DNA of 64,000 bases, from assembly GCA_008360955.1 (NCBI GenBank), contig LUCM01006007.1, positions 1 to 64,000 on the forward strand, read 5' to 3'. Below the pieces are notes generated by a model, which saw only the letters and a program-made list of their open reading frames with translations, searched no databases and was not told where the DNA came from. This DNA is from Fasciolopsis buskii (Eukaryota > Platyhelminthes > Trematoda > Plagiorchiida > Fasciolidae). The translations under genes were made by a program, and so were the position numbers. Shown here piece by piece: positions 1-11,240 of this stretch (the stretch's first letter is position 1; each line of letters starts with the position of its first letter).

Positions 1-112
1 GAAAAGACTTATGAGAATGACACTGGCATTACCCGTGGGCATTATATAACCTGCATTTCCACATCCGCGTACAAAGATGTCGGTTGAGATCGGATGTGAT
101 TATGACTTTCTG
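1..112 (+). repeat. Left arm of inverted repeat cut by the window edge
   Basis: This stretch is the reverse complement of 1236-1347, with position 1 pairing with 1347. The match is perfect over about the first 92 bases and then has scattered mismatches. The left arm probably continues before the window start. The arms are about 1.1 kb apart. The element family is not recognised. Confidence 0.85.
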
Positions 113-1235
113 AAGTTGGGATAGCTCGGATTTATTGGTTATTGCATGAATGTAACACCGCGTTTATCTTAGGGATTTCATGAACCTGGTTAAACATCGC
201 GAGTCCTTTCATTAAATTTTTTTCTTAGCAAGGGGATTCTACGTCCTCACAATGTGTGCCCCTGGCAGACGCACGTGCTTACTTTTGCCTTCATTCAGGT
301 AAGCACTACTGGACAAATACAATTATTTCCTCTTGATAAGAATGAAAAGTGATTATGAATGGAAACAAGAAAGGATACCCAGTGGGAAGATGAGCACCAG
401 TTGGTGGACGATGTTTGGAATTAATGGGATAGATAAACGACGAAAAATCACGTACCAATGAATATGTCTCTATGATAATAGAAAATACCTTTGAATTGGT
501 CAGATGACTAACAGTCTCCCAAAATCAGACGTCAGTCGCCACAAGTGATGTATAGCATGGCCTAGCGGTCGACTCATAAGTGATCATCACGCCGAATTTT
601 GCACACAGTTGTGGACCAAACCGAACGTGCTCATCTCGAAAGCCGTTGAGTGTGCAAATCTCAGGTGTACCACTTGAGCGAGCTTGTCTTTGCATGTAGG
701 CTTGCGGCAGAACTGTCGCCCGTAAACAAATTTGTCTATGGGAACGGACAGACAGGCACTGACAGACTGAAGTGACCCCATCCGTTCAGCTTTCGGCACA
801 GTCGCATGTACCGCCTAAAAAGCCGCTACCGGCCCGGAGCCAATCAAGTGAAATAAAAACTAGTGTCATTGAACATAGTAATACGTTCGATCACCCATAG
901 GGAGTCAGCAACAAAACTGCAACACGCAGGTTGTCGAAAAATAGACTGCTCGACTGAAGGCAAATGGGCGTAGTTTATTGCACTGTGAAACCTATTTGGG
1001 CCTAATGCTTACGTTGCAGTCACTCCAATGCAAGTGCGTCCTCTCACCCGGGTAATTTGAGGCTTGCCCATTCGGCGGTTCTTGAAACACATACATTTGC
1101 TTTTCTTTTCCATTGGGCAAGAATTTCCCGGCGCGATCGGCACTTCTGGATAGATGCGCGAGAACTGACTTTTTCTTGTTCGTCAGGTTCACTTGACCGT
1201 TTCGGAACTCCCGGTAGAAAGAAATAAGTCCGATT

Positions 1236-1347
1236 TAGAAAGTGATAGTCAAATCCGATCTCAACCGACATCTTTGTACGCGGATGTGGAAATGCAGGTT
1301 ATATAATGCCCACGGGTAATGCCAGTGTCATTCTCATAAGTCTTTTC
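1236..1347 (-). repeat. Right arm of the 1-112 inverted repeat
   Basis: Reverse-complement copy of 1-112. The minus strand is open through this arm (1455-1261), but both arms share the sequence and no protein family is recognisable, so the open frame is not called as a gene. Confidence 0.85.
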
Positions 1348-4300
1348 AGGCCATTCATTGAAATTCAAATCTACTTTAACAGTATCAGGTTCACCCGACA
1401 TTACCACAGCTATTCGTGTTATGTACAGGGTGAGGTGAGTAACCCAGTCGTTCATAGAGGACAGCTTTTAAGTGTAACGTAAGACTCTTCGACTGAGAGG
1501 CAAGTATCCTGAACTGCAGTGTTTGCCTCTTACTCTATGAAGAATACTCTAGTCGTTTCGACTGATTAAGCTTGCATGCGACGCATCTAACGTGGCTGCT
1601 GCAATGAACGATAAATAACGGACGTTCTGATTGCTCGAACTACTAGGTGGTGTGTGAACAATATCTGACACATGGACAAGTTCGATCAAACACGGATTGT
1701 AAATTAGAGACCCCAACAAAACATCCCCAAACTCCTAATTAGATTTCATCAACTAAAAGGTTCTAGAATAACTTCCCATAGCATACTAAATTTTAGTTAA
1801 CTCTAGAAACTTCCGGACTACGTTGTCGGAGGTTGCCACTCAGTCGAGTGTTCATACCTACCTCTCGCCGTATGCCTGTCCCAGGCATCGCCACAATGAT
1901 CTACATTTGTTATCTTCCATTCCTTGAAACGCATGGGTTCATTCTTGTCATATTCTACCTGACCGCATTAATATGTCGATTCTGTTACCCCAGCGGCGTC
2001 TGTCAGAAATTATGGGGCTTCTGTGGTTCACATCCGAATCCCCCCACTGCTTGTACAAAACTCACTAGTTGATCTTGACAGATATCTTTATCAAAACATT
2101 TATCATTCTCATCTACCTCGGCTCCCTGTGATCGTCCTCTTGCGGCCCGGCAAGGTTCTCTCATGCTCCAAACTAAGTTTTCATTTGTCCGCATTATTAT
2201 CGTCATCCGGAAATTAGCCGTTCCGATGTGCATTGCGCCAAATTACTCCCCTTGAATGTCATAACCCGGCTATTTGTATTTTCTCGCTCCGTGGCATGTA
2301 CTACTCCAATCACCCAAACACCTACCCCCTTCCGTTTCGCTCAATTCTCGAGTTCATTTCTAACAGTCATCTGCCGCCTCCATTTGTGTTTCACACCCCT
2401 TAGACATTCTGTTTCCTGTCCCGATTATCCTCAATAGATCGTACGGCTACCCCCTGCACCGTAGTTCTGCCACACCTCCCATCCAAGACGAAATCTAAAA
2501 GTTCAGCTGCTCTGACTGTCGCACGCGTGCGCTCCAGCTCTCCTCTGACTGGTCCGTTTTCGATCATAACACAACGTCCTCCACATATTCTAAACCAGAC
2601 AGTTTTTTGTCTGAGTAGATATCACATGAGGATAGGGCCATCGCCATAACTATCTGATTGACGCTTGAGAGGTGAACGGGACAACAAAAAAGAACGCAAC
2701 CTCTCGTGGTGAACTCAAGTGAGAGATCTCCGTAACTACGACTTTGGCTGTTCGCATTCATAGATTGGAGAAATGAAAATTCCATGAGATTATGGAGATG
2801 GTGTGATCAAAATGGAAGGTCCCGATCTTAACCTAAAGGAAAGCCTCCAGAGTATTTTGAATATCGAATTGTTTAGAAGAGTCAAAACGTATAGCATTGC
2901 CAGCGATAAATCGGCAATCACAATGAAGCTAAGAGGAAATGACATCAGAGAATAGGTGACCGAATACGCTTTATCTGTGTACTTTTTCACAATCGACCGT
3001 TCTGTTATCTTGTACCATATGCCCTACTCTCAAACCGAACTCTGCAGGGGCTGGCAACAGAAAGAATTCCAACTTATGTGATTGTCTACCTACTAAGAAC
3101 CCACAAGAATTGAGGTCGGTATCTTCTAGAGTATGCAGACTTAAACTGATGTCTCTGAAGGCGAGTATTTGTGAGTAGTGCGTCCTGCTATTCGAACAAA
3201 CAATCGAAGAATTTTCAAACCAATCAAGGATAGGAAGTATGAAATAAAGGGTTGAGTAAATTCCAATTGCTGCTGTTTTGAAAGAATTAGAACAGGCGGT
3301 GATTGGTCGATGGAAATCAGCTACTCCCTCCGAAAAAAAAACGGAAGATACTACGATGTAGTCCTAATGTTTATCTTACCTTTTTCGAATAGTTGCGTCT
3401 TTCCTGCATGTCCGGAATGCTGCAATCTGCTTCCCGGAGAATGATCATTTCCACTTTGAAAAAATGTGGATGGACAATTGTTGTAGGCAAACAGCATTAG
3501 TAAGTGTAAATAGACAAGTAACGCCTAACATATATTAACGTGTTTTAATGTGAGTTCGGTCACGGCCTACAGGACTTACCACACACTACCAACGTGTTTA
3601 GGAAACTTTTCTAAATAAAAACTGCTGGTGCGAATTTCAATCATTCTGATAATTTCGGTCCACCCTACCTGATTTCGAAAGCAACCGAAGTTTGACCTGA
3701 AGCAGAACTCCGCGAACGTGGGTGTGTGGCCAAAACGAGCAATACACCATAAGCAGACTGGATCACACTGTTTGATTTAAAAGGGCACTTGTGTATTTGC
3801 TCCTGGTCCGAAACCAATTGCCTTGCTGTGCTGATAGTCTTATTTACTGCGTTATTCCCTCCGTGCTCAGGTTCCTTCGGGGCGAGTTAAGTAAGACTTT
3901 GAATTCCGCGTTGTCATTCGAATCATATTTGACAGTTCATAACACAGTGATAAAAGCAAGCACAAATGTTAAGGCTGAGGGCTGGTAAAGCAGAAGAACG
4001 ACGGCGCAGGGAATCTGTATCAAGTACTGACATGTTCAGTTCAAATTTACGCCTAAGTACATCATGAGGGCAGGTAACTGGAGAGCTAAGAACCAATCCA
4101 AGCACAACATTGATTATTTTCGATTGTTTGCTATATGGCTGGTGTAAAACAGTAGTAACAGAGAATCAGAAAAGAATAAAACAGTTTTAGAAGAGTTTGT
4201 GCATGTGCCTCTCTAATAGTAACATCTTAACTTGAAAATAGGAAACAGCAACAAGAAGATAGCAAGCCAAGGAATTTTGGCCCACCTCAACAACTCAGTG

Positions 4301-4444
4301 ACCTCGAGAAAGACCAAAAATTCACAATGATTTTAAAATTACCGGCGCAAATGATACCCTAATGTAGACAGCTTCCATAAAAAACTACTTAATTCAATCA
4401 ATCTTGGGTTTGTTGCTCCAATGGAAATACCGCAAATAGATTAC
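1348..4444. other. No gene recognised
   Basis: AT-rich non-coding sequence with only short open frames of random-looking composition on both strands. I see no transposon motif, RNA gene or convincing splice-flanked exon here. Confidence 0.6.
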
Positions 4445-4487
<43 letters not shown>

Positions 4488-4489
4488 AT
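4445..4489 (+). repeat. (ATT)n microsatellite
   Basis: About 15 nearly uninterrupted ATT units, visible directly. Read on the minus strand it gives an artificial asparagine run in an otherwise unsupported open frame. Confidence 0.97.
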
Positions 4490-5529
4490 ACAAAATTGCA
4501 GCAAAAAGAACACTAAGGATCTCACACTTAACGACCGGAAGGACCTTTTTGGAGTCCAGTATTCTAGCCAATAACAAATAAAATTTTAGTTTTAATCGCT
4601 TACACCAACTGTAGCCAAACATGATCCCAAAGAGTGACACAAAACAAGTTAACAGGGTATGGATAAGTACATCACATTTTTGTCCGAATGGCCGTTTACA
4701 CCCTAATCAATGGAAGGGGCTCACCATGGGATTTTAAGGGGGGATCCCATTTCAACAACAAGTCCACGCACCAGATGGAGTGAGGATGCTGCCGAGGGCC
4801 CTAACACCTTATTGAGCTTGATATTTTATTTATACTACTCATGAATAGATTATTCGTGACAGCGGAAAGTTGTAAAGATGTCTACGGGCAGTAGAAGCTG
4901 TGCCCATGAAGGCACATGCGCTTCGTTAATCCATTTAGAGCTTACTAACAATGCCACTTCTCGATTGATCTCCCAGTGCATTGAATTTGGCTAGAGATCT
5001 TTAAATAATTCAACAGCATGGACTTACGTTTTCGTACTATCGAAAACCCAAGGTCGCTGCAGAAATCGCATAATCTAACAGAAACTGGAAAGTATGGTGG
5101 CAACTAATGGTCGTTTTCTGTGGACGATTGCTTCTGAAAAATTCCATTTGAATGGATTGCTGAACAGATTAATAATAAAACCGATTGCCTAGTCGTATAT
5201 TCAACCGATAAGTTTTAGTCTCCAAGAGATTTTTGCACGGACAGGACTGATATACATTGGGTCTCAGAATAGTTAACGAACAACACAGGATCAATGTTGG
5301 AATGCCTAGGCATACATATTATGACGAAAAATGTTTCTCCAATTGGGACTTCTGTTAAGTTCCGTTGTGTATCCACCTCGCGTTGTGATTTTAAAGAGCT
5401 ACGCTCAGTGTATTTAAAGTTCGAGGACCGCGCTTTTGCTCTATTAGGCCTCACGGACTTCTGAGAAATCCGGTTTACTCCAGGGCCCATTAGCACTGGC
5501 ACTCGTCGGGGTTCTTAGCTCGTCTGATG
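4490..5529. other. No gene recognised; possible decayed LINE at the distal end
   Basis: No confident feature. The part from about 5215 directly follows, on the minus strand, the LINE endonuclease fragment at 5530-5990 and may be its decayed continuation, but I cannot align it. Confidence 0.4.
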
Positions 5530-5990
5530 GTTTCTATCCATAAATAATGCGAACCATCTGAATCAGACAGAAGTTCAGTGGCTGTTCAGATTTGCGGTTT
5601 GTGTCGATAGTCTTTGGGCTGCGGTGAAAATCGCACAAAAAGAATGGACGGTCCGATTCTACAAACGCTGACCAGTACGGCCCACAGTTTTGGACGGAAC
5701 CACACCAACGATAGTTTACCGTGATATGATCGATTCGACTCGAACCACCTGTGCAGTTAGTGCTCCACGTGGCCATGGACGCGAACCAGCGGTAAGCAAA
5801 GGAACCACAGCGTGTTCATACAGGATGTATACTTCCACGTGACGCCAAGTTAAAACTGAAAACCATTACAATCGACGGTTTGCATCCACGCCCTTCAACC
5901 AGGTCACGTGATTCCGGTGCTGCGTTGTCCAGGCAGGTATTCAGTTAAAATTCAAATATCTGGGACGCATAGACCCCAAGTGTGCGCCAT
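5530..5990 (-). mobile_element. RTE-like LINE fragment, end of endonuclease domain
   Basis: On the minus strand a frame reads GSSRIDHITVNYRWCGSVQN, the C-terminal signature of the APE-type endonuclease of the RTE-like LINEs found elsewhere in this window (IDHI followed by YRWRG). The DNA at 5820-5960 also resembles 10040-10200, which lies just past the endonuclease of the 10-kb copy. Frames are broken by stops, so this is a dead fragment. Confidence 0.65.
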
Positions 5991-6269
5991 ACAACGCTTG
6001 CCCCAGAGCACAGACCGCATGCTTCAATTGGATCAGCTTAACAGAGTCCGAAACGAACACGTCTAAAAATCTCTCCACCGAAATGAATAATAGTAGTTGT
6101 GAGTAGAGGGTCAAATGCCTGTGAGGTGTTCCGGTCACCATTGTTAGAGGATCTGGCGTTGCCAGGTACAGGAACGGATGATTTTGTGAAAGAATCTCCA
6201 TAGTCCGAATTGATGCTTTCACCAGATCAATATTCAGTGTCTGTGTGACCGCCTCTGTCAATGGCAGTA

Positions 6270-7205
6270 TTTTTCGTGACGGAAACGATGCAGAAAGGGC
6301 CTAAATATGCTGAATGCAATGGGAGTTTCACAAAATCACAGTGAACAAAAGCGTGTGCATGCGGTTTGATATTTTAGAATGGAAGTGGGACAAAAGGTGG
6401 AACGGATCAGTGAGGCCCCAAGTGTTTTGATGTACGAATACAAGTGACTGAAAAACATGGACAGGTCACTGAGATCGGTACTGTGATAGACCCCGCCAGG
6501 TACCCACGGGGGAGCGCTAAATAGCTTATCCGTTGGACAAAAACCAAACTCCTTCTTTAAATTAGTACAGATGTATAGCTTGATCAACGGAAGAGCGTCC
6601 GTTCATTTATTGGCATAGGTTTGGAGGTGAGAGGCTTTTAATTCTCCATGAAATCTCTCTCCCAATCCATCAGATGAAGGGTGGCATGCGATCGTGCGAA
6701 TATGTTCAAAATCCAAACATAGTGCGAAAATCAGTGAAAAATTTACATCAGAATTGTGCTCCTCTGTCGGTATTGGCCGTAGAAGGAACTCCAAGCGTTA
6801 AAATCCAGTGATGGAGGGAAGCTTTGAAGACTGTCACGGGATTTGTTAGTGCAATGGGGACACCGACTGGCCAGTGGGTAAAACCGTCAACACATGTTAA
6901 CAGAAAACGGCAGCCATCGGCTGGTGGCAAGGGACGCACGATATCTACGTGGGCGTGAGAAAAATTTCCGTTGCCAGTTGATATTTGGGAAGGAGAGGAT
7001 TGGATATGTCGGTGGATCTTTCTTCCTTGACAAGGAATACACGCTTTTGTCCAAACACGAATATCTCCGTTTATATTAGGCCAAGCATAGAGATGTGAAG
7101 CAGGCACGCATTCCGAGATGAGATGTGGAGTGTAAATGTGCGAAAATCAAGCGGTGCATCGAACAATGAATAGATGGTCGCGGTTCTCCTGTGGACATAT
7201 CACAA
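6270..7205 (-). pseudogene. Gypsy integrase relic (zinc finger, core, C-terminal region)
   Basis: In minus-strand order: an HLHSTSHLGMRA block (His pair of the HHCC zinc finger), WTKACIPCQGRKIHRH (Cys pair and flank), then HVDIVRPLPP and LTCVDGFTHWP (first and second core blocks), TDRGAQF, and in another frame HPSSDGLGERFHGELKA (third core block with glutamate). The C-terminal part, in the frame at 6600-6340, matches the WVPGG-type segment seen after integrase in CsRn1-like elements. At least three frame changes separate the blocks, so no functional product is possible. Confidence 0.8.
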
Positions 7206-7211
7206 ATAATG

Positions 7212-7353
7212 AGACCATCTCCAGCCTGGTCGGCGGTGGCCAAGCGGGTAAGGTCGTGACGTTTGGACGCGAAGGCTGCGCGTTCGAGCCCTCCCACCGC
7301 CGGTCAACTTGACCATTTGGCAGCTCTCTGTTGGCCGCGGCCCCCTTTCTGAA
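7212..7353 (+). mobile_element. tRNA-derived SINE-like insertion with 8-bp target duplication
   Basis: A Pol III A-box-like stretch (TGGCCAAGCGGG, 7237-7248) is followed about 40 bases later by a B-box-like GCGTTCGAGCC (7280-7290). The segment around them begins and ends with pairing acceptor-like ends, GGCGGTG and CACCGCC, but a full tRNA cloverleaf cannot be folded. The insert is flanked by AAATAATG at 7204-7211 and 7354-7361, and it interrupts the gypsy pol linker just before the integrase domain. I see no second copy in the window. Confidence 0.6.
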
Positions 7354-7644
7354 AAATAATGTACGCTGTTATTTCATTAATAGAAAGGAAGTAAAAAGTA
7401 AGATAGGAAGGTCTTTCAGGACCAGGGAGGATGTTAATGATGACCGGTGATAAGTTACTTCCTTATCATCTACCTGTGCTTTCACAATAACCTCCCAACT
7501 GAATGAGACTGACGTAGATATTTGATTCAAATCTGGATGGAACAGAGCATTCACCACAAAACTATCAGATCGTTTTATGTACGTGATGTTGTTTGTGTAC
7601 CGGGAGATGTAGCCGAGATGTTGAATTCCTCTCGGAGAGTAGCG

Positions 7645-7930
7645 ATCATTTGTTGGAAACTGCGGTATACGTCAGTGGTTTATGATCAGTGTAGGTGCTG
7701 ACGTTCCTGTCCTCTAAAATGTGTTGAAAATGCTTTATTTTATGGTATACTGCGAGAAGTTCGGGTTCAGGTGTGCCAAACATGGACTGCGTCAATTGCA
7801 GCTCCCGGGATAAAAACGATAGGGGTTGCGCCGCACCATTAACTATTTGCTGTAATTTGACACCGACGGCTGCAGAAGGAGCATCCGTTCGCAGGAGGAC
7901 GACCTTGTCGTCAGGGTTTATGTGCACAAT
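7645..7930 (-). pseudogene. Gypsy RNase H relic
   Basis: The minus strand reads LLRTDAPSAAVGVKLQQIVN, then QPLSFLSRELQ, ELLAVYHKIKHFQHILE and TYTDHKPLTY. These are the ordered RNase H blocks of Ty3/gypsy pol, including the catalytic D of the TDA block, the E of ELLAVY and the D of TDHKPL. It follows the RT on the same strand, as expected, and ends at a stop. Confidence 0.85.
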
Positions 7931-8104
7931 GACGAAAACTTTAAATAAGGCTTCCTTGGCTGTTTGTAGTTTTTTACATACTCGGCAAGTGGTTGCAACA
8001 TCTGTATGAATCGAAATAATAGTTGATGAAACCTAAGAAACTACGGAAACTCCTGAAAGACTGTGGCTCCGGGTAATCACAAACAGCACTGGCTCTGCTC
8101 TCTA

Positions 8105-8745
8105 GTGGTCATATACCTTCACCATCAAAGTGACGACCAAGAAACTCGACGGGTGGAACAGCAAGGATGCACTTAAATGTGTCAACAGAAATATCGTACC
8201 TCTGGAAACGTTGAAATACAAGGCAGAAATGCTCGCGATATTTGACTTCGTCAGCTTTGGCAATGATGACATCATCAATATAAACAAAGACGAAACTAAG
8301 ACCACGAGGCACTTGGTCCGTGAACCTCGGGAATGTCTGAAGCCCATTTTTCAAACTAAAAGTCACGCGAAGGAATCCGTAGAAGCCAAATAGCGTTGTG
8401 ATGACAGTCTTTGGAATGTTCTCCGGTGCTACAGGGATGTGGTAATACGCATGTACTAGATCAAGCTTTGAGAAAATCCCTTCATCCCGCAGGCTGTTGT
8501 GTGGGATCAGGTTACGGTCAGGTACAGTTGCATTGTTAGGTGCACGATAATCGTCACAACGTGGGACAATATGAAGTAAGAAAAGACATGGGCTGCTTGA
8601 TGGGCCAACCATTCCCAGTCGCTCGAACTCTGCTCCGGCTGAAAAAATCTCTCGGGCAACAGTGTGCGTGAGCGTGCTGTTGTCGGATGGTCTTTGGTAA
8701 CAATATGGTCTTGAACATCGTGTGGCGTTGTAGTTTGGGACGCGC
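8105..8745 (-). pseudogene. Gypsy reverse transcriptase relic
   Basis: A long minus-strand frame holds the RT palm blocks in order: FSKLDLVHAYYHIPVAPENI (motif A, first catalytic aspartate), a YGFLRV block followed by a degraded motif B, then FVFVYIDDVIIAKAD (motif C, catalytic Asp pair) and FLGRHF. The Asp residues look intact, but the frame upstream and downstream is broken. Ancestrally it copies element RNA into DNA. Motif spacing and wording fit Ty3/gypsy, not BEL or LINE polymerases. Confidence 0.85.
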
Positions 8746-8889
8746 GTGGCAGAAAATTCGTCCAAAACAGAAAATGGTTAATTGTGTCATCGGACTAATG
8801 ACAAGAGAGAAAATGCAGGTGCATATGCCATATGCCTGCAGAGATGTGGTGCTGCCTAAAAAACATGCCGTTTTACATCAACCAAAAGG

Positions 8890-9120
8890 CCAAAAGCGGA
8901 AAGAAAGTCGATTCCGAGGATCGGGTAGGCAATGTCAGCACTCATGAAACCCCAGAAAAAGACCGCTCTACACCTAGGTCAATTTTCAGTAGTTCTTGAC
9001 CGCATGTTTTAATAGAAGAACCGTCGATTGCTTGAAGAATGAGTATGGCAGAATGCAGACGGTACTGCCCTGGAGGAACCAGGGATCGCACTTATCTGGG
9101 CAATGGTATCAACTAAATAA
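8890..9120 (-). pseudogene. Gypsy aspartic protease relic
   Basis: The minus strand reads LVDTIAQISAIP at 9116-9081, where active aspartic proteases have D-T-G/S-A. The catalytic aspartate and threonine are kept but the glycine is replaced by isoleucine. Downstream comes LQAIDGSSIKTCG and, after a frameshift, a YPILGIDF block that corresponds to the family's conserved ILG-DFL motif. Processing of a gag-pol polyprotein is the ancestral role; this copy is broken. Confidence 0.6.
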
Positions 9121-9240
9121 CCCCATAGAGTTAAACCAATCAAAATTGTAAAATAGACTGCCAGGTTTGGAGCCGGTGGCAGCAGTCGCCATTAATGATT
9201 GGCTTTTGCGTTCCCCGCACGACTCGCCTTGAAATTACAT

Positions 9241-9975
9241 GGGGAATGACACTGATGGACTTTTATAACAAAATGCTGGTGATACCAACAACGTGATTGA
9301 TTAGACTAAACCATCTACATGGTTGAGTGCTCGACGGCGAACATTTCTGATTTACATGTTTGATAGCAACATTCATCTAAGATGTTAGGTTAATGGTTTG
9401 TTCATTGAGTTGCGAATGGGACCGTAACAGCGGTCTTACTATTGGGATTAGTGTCAAACATACCGTCGGCAGCTTCAGTTAATTCCGCTGTCCAAATATC
9501 GACCTTGAAGGAGGCCAAAACTTCTCTGATCGAAGAAGGAAGTTTCTCATCCATAAATGTCGTGGCATTGAGTAATTCATTTTGTGAGATTCCAAAGGTT
9601 GTCTGATGTATCTAATAGGTTGAGGCAGTTTCCGACCTCAACATTTGGGGGAAGTGTATCAAAGCGTTGCTAATGAGATAATCCAGTGATATGAGAATGT
9701 TATGGGATTTCTCAACTGGAATTTTATAAATTAAATTGCACACTTCCCCGCTATCTCGGCGGGTAAGCTTTGTATTACATAAGAACCGCGGTGGACACGG
9801 AAAATTGCTTGTATCTGCGCGAACCACAAGCAGGAACACGAAACAAAACGGCGGATACTCACGGTGACTGATGCCTCAAGGAAGTTATGACCGCTTTCTG
9901 CATCGCGTAAACCGATGAGGAACTAGGATAGTGCATTAAGTAAGTTTATATGACCCACAGTTAAATCCCCAGAAC
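9241..9975. other. No gene recognised; position expected for gypsy gag or LTR
   Basis: This lies upstream of the gypsy protease on the minus strand, where gag and the 5' LTR should be. I cannot recognise a gag zinc knuckle or an LTR pair, so the content stays unassigned. Confidence 0.4.
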
Positions 9976-9979
9976 AGAA

Positions 9980-11240
9980 CAGCCTTGGAAATGAACTGCA
10001 GACTAGCCGATTTGCAATGGGCAAAAATAAACCCACAGCGTATTCACACAGGACGTGTATTTCCGCGTGATGTCAGGCCAGAACTGAAAGCCTGCACAAT
10101 CGAGGATTTGCGCTTACGCGCTTTGACGAGGTCGCGTAATTCAGGCGCTCGACTGCCCAGGCTGGCCTTCGGTTAAATATTCAAGTATCCAAGACGGCTA
10201 GACCTACAAACTGTGTCGGAAATTTCTGTTAGACAGGAATAGAAGATTGTCCATTTGGATAGGTCTATCTCCATAATTTTTATGCCGAACGGGTAAAGCT
10301 CCAACCCCACCTAAACAAATATCTGATGGGCTTCGTTTTCTAACTTGTGTACTAAAAGCACTTGCTAGCACCACAACGCCAGAACCCTTGTTCTTACGAA
10401 CGAGATCGGCCAGTGCATCATAAAATTGGTCCTTCTGTGCGTTAGGGCTACAGTCTGTTAAAGCATATACCGAGATGACGAATAAATTACCCCTAACAAA
10501 CTTATCGCTTTCAATGCGAAACGACCCCTGGAGTCCGGTTGCACATAAACTACTGTTAACCGGGATCCGGTCTCGAAGGGTAGATTCACCCTTGTCAGTC
10601 AAGACTATTCCTATACCGCGCTGACCCACAGGTATAGCTGTTTCATCTCCTGTGTGCAGAAATTAACCTGTTTAAATGTTAGGCGCAGTCAGCTGAATCA
10701 CGCAACTGGAATCTTGAATTCGTGTTTTACTGACGCAGTAGAAAACTATCGCTAGTGAGCCCATCTTTCATTACATTTAACATGCCCACTGCACGGCGAA
10801 GGAATGGAATCGAGAGTCGCGACCCTGAAACTTGAAGAGACATACCCAAATAAAATCATAATAGATCAGGCGTAGTAACGAGTCGGGTGACAGTGAACTG
10901 CCGTGTACCACCAGCGCCAAACACGCCCGTTGATCGGCCTACATAAGCGCAACCACGTACAAGGAGCCGAGTTTGAAGTTAACAAGGCTTGAGAATGTGA
11001 GCTACGAGGGTGAAAATAATCTAATACACTACCTGCCCGCTGTAAATATGGGAACATCACGGTTAGGCAGAGGGAAAAGGGAGACGGTTAGAGATAGAAG
11101 ACAGGTTGAATAAAACAGGGGAATCTGGGCAGCAAAACACTTATCACTACAGATCCCGCCCGATGCAATCGGCAGCGTGGTCTTGATTATCCTGTGCGAT
11201 AGGTGATGCAGTCTGGGATTCCTTGTAGGCGCGTAACTCA
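9980..11240 (-). mobile_element. RTE-like LINE, 5' region and endonuclease
   Basis: The minus strand from 11240 to 11030 encodes a stretch with PIASGGICSDK that matches the 5' region of the LINE at 22.6-23.0 kb (PIASNGVRSDK). From about 11040 to 10860 comes the decayed start of the endonuclease ORF, followed by the endonuclease body (10629-10204) and a tail to about 9980 that also resembles 5820-5960. It is broken by stops and lacks an RT in this window. Confidence 0.75.
10204..10629 (-). pseudogene. RTE-like LINE endonuclease (APE type) fragment
   Basis: A 141-codon open frame contains RGIGIVLTDKGES, an R-D-R-IPVNSSLCA block, the NLFVISVYALTDCSPNAQKD block (normally YAPT, where the sequence has YALT), and VVVLASAFSTQV in place of the usual VVLAGDFNAQV. 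The Asp and Asn of the GDFNAQ active-site motif are therefore lost, so the nicking activity used for target-primed reverse transcription should be dead. The end, NRNFRHSL, also matches the family. Confidence 0.8.

Larger units (their letters stand above)
6170..9240 (-). mobile_element. Decayed Ty3/gypsy (CsRn1/Kabuki-like) LTR retrotransposon pol
   Basis: On the minus strand the usual Ty3/gypsy order is present: protease (about 9120-8890), reverse transcriptase (8745-8105), a linker with the RNase H fold start (8100-7930), RNase H (7930-7645), a linker, integrase zinc finger (about 7205-7100), integrase core (7107-6600) and a C-terminal region down to about 6170. Many stops and frameshifts make it non-functional. 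Wording such as the YIDDV motif of the RT and the LTCVDGFTHWP stretch of the integrase is typical of the CsRn1-type elements of flukes. I did not find LTRs or a convincing gag. A SINE-like insertion at 7212-7353 splits the RNase H-integrase linker. Confidence 0.85.

Noticed and set aside
540..600. A-box-like TGGCCTAGCGG near 558
   Set aside because: No B-box at a suitable distance and no fold; chance match.
4398..4640. Open frame with an asparagine run
   Set aside because: Produced by the ATT microsatellite; no family similarity.
7225..7300. Possible intact tRNA gene
   Set aside because: Anticodon and T stems do not pair properly; boxes and target duplication fit a SINE-like insert better.
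8130..8393. Plus-strand open frame across the gypsy RT
   Set aside because: Antisense shadow of the reverse transcriptase relic.
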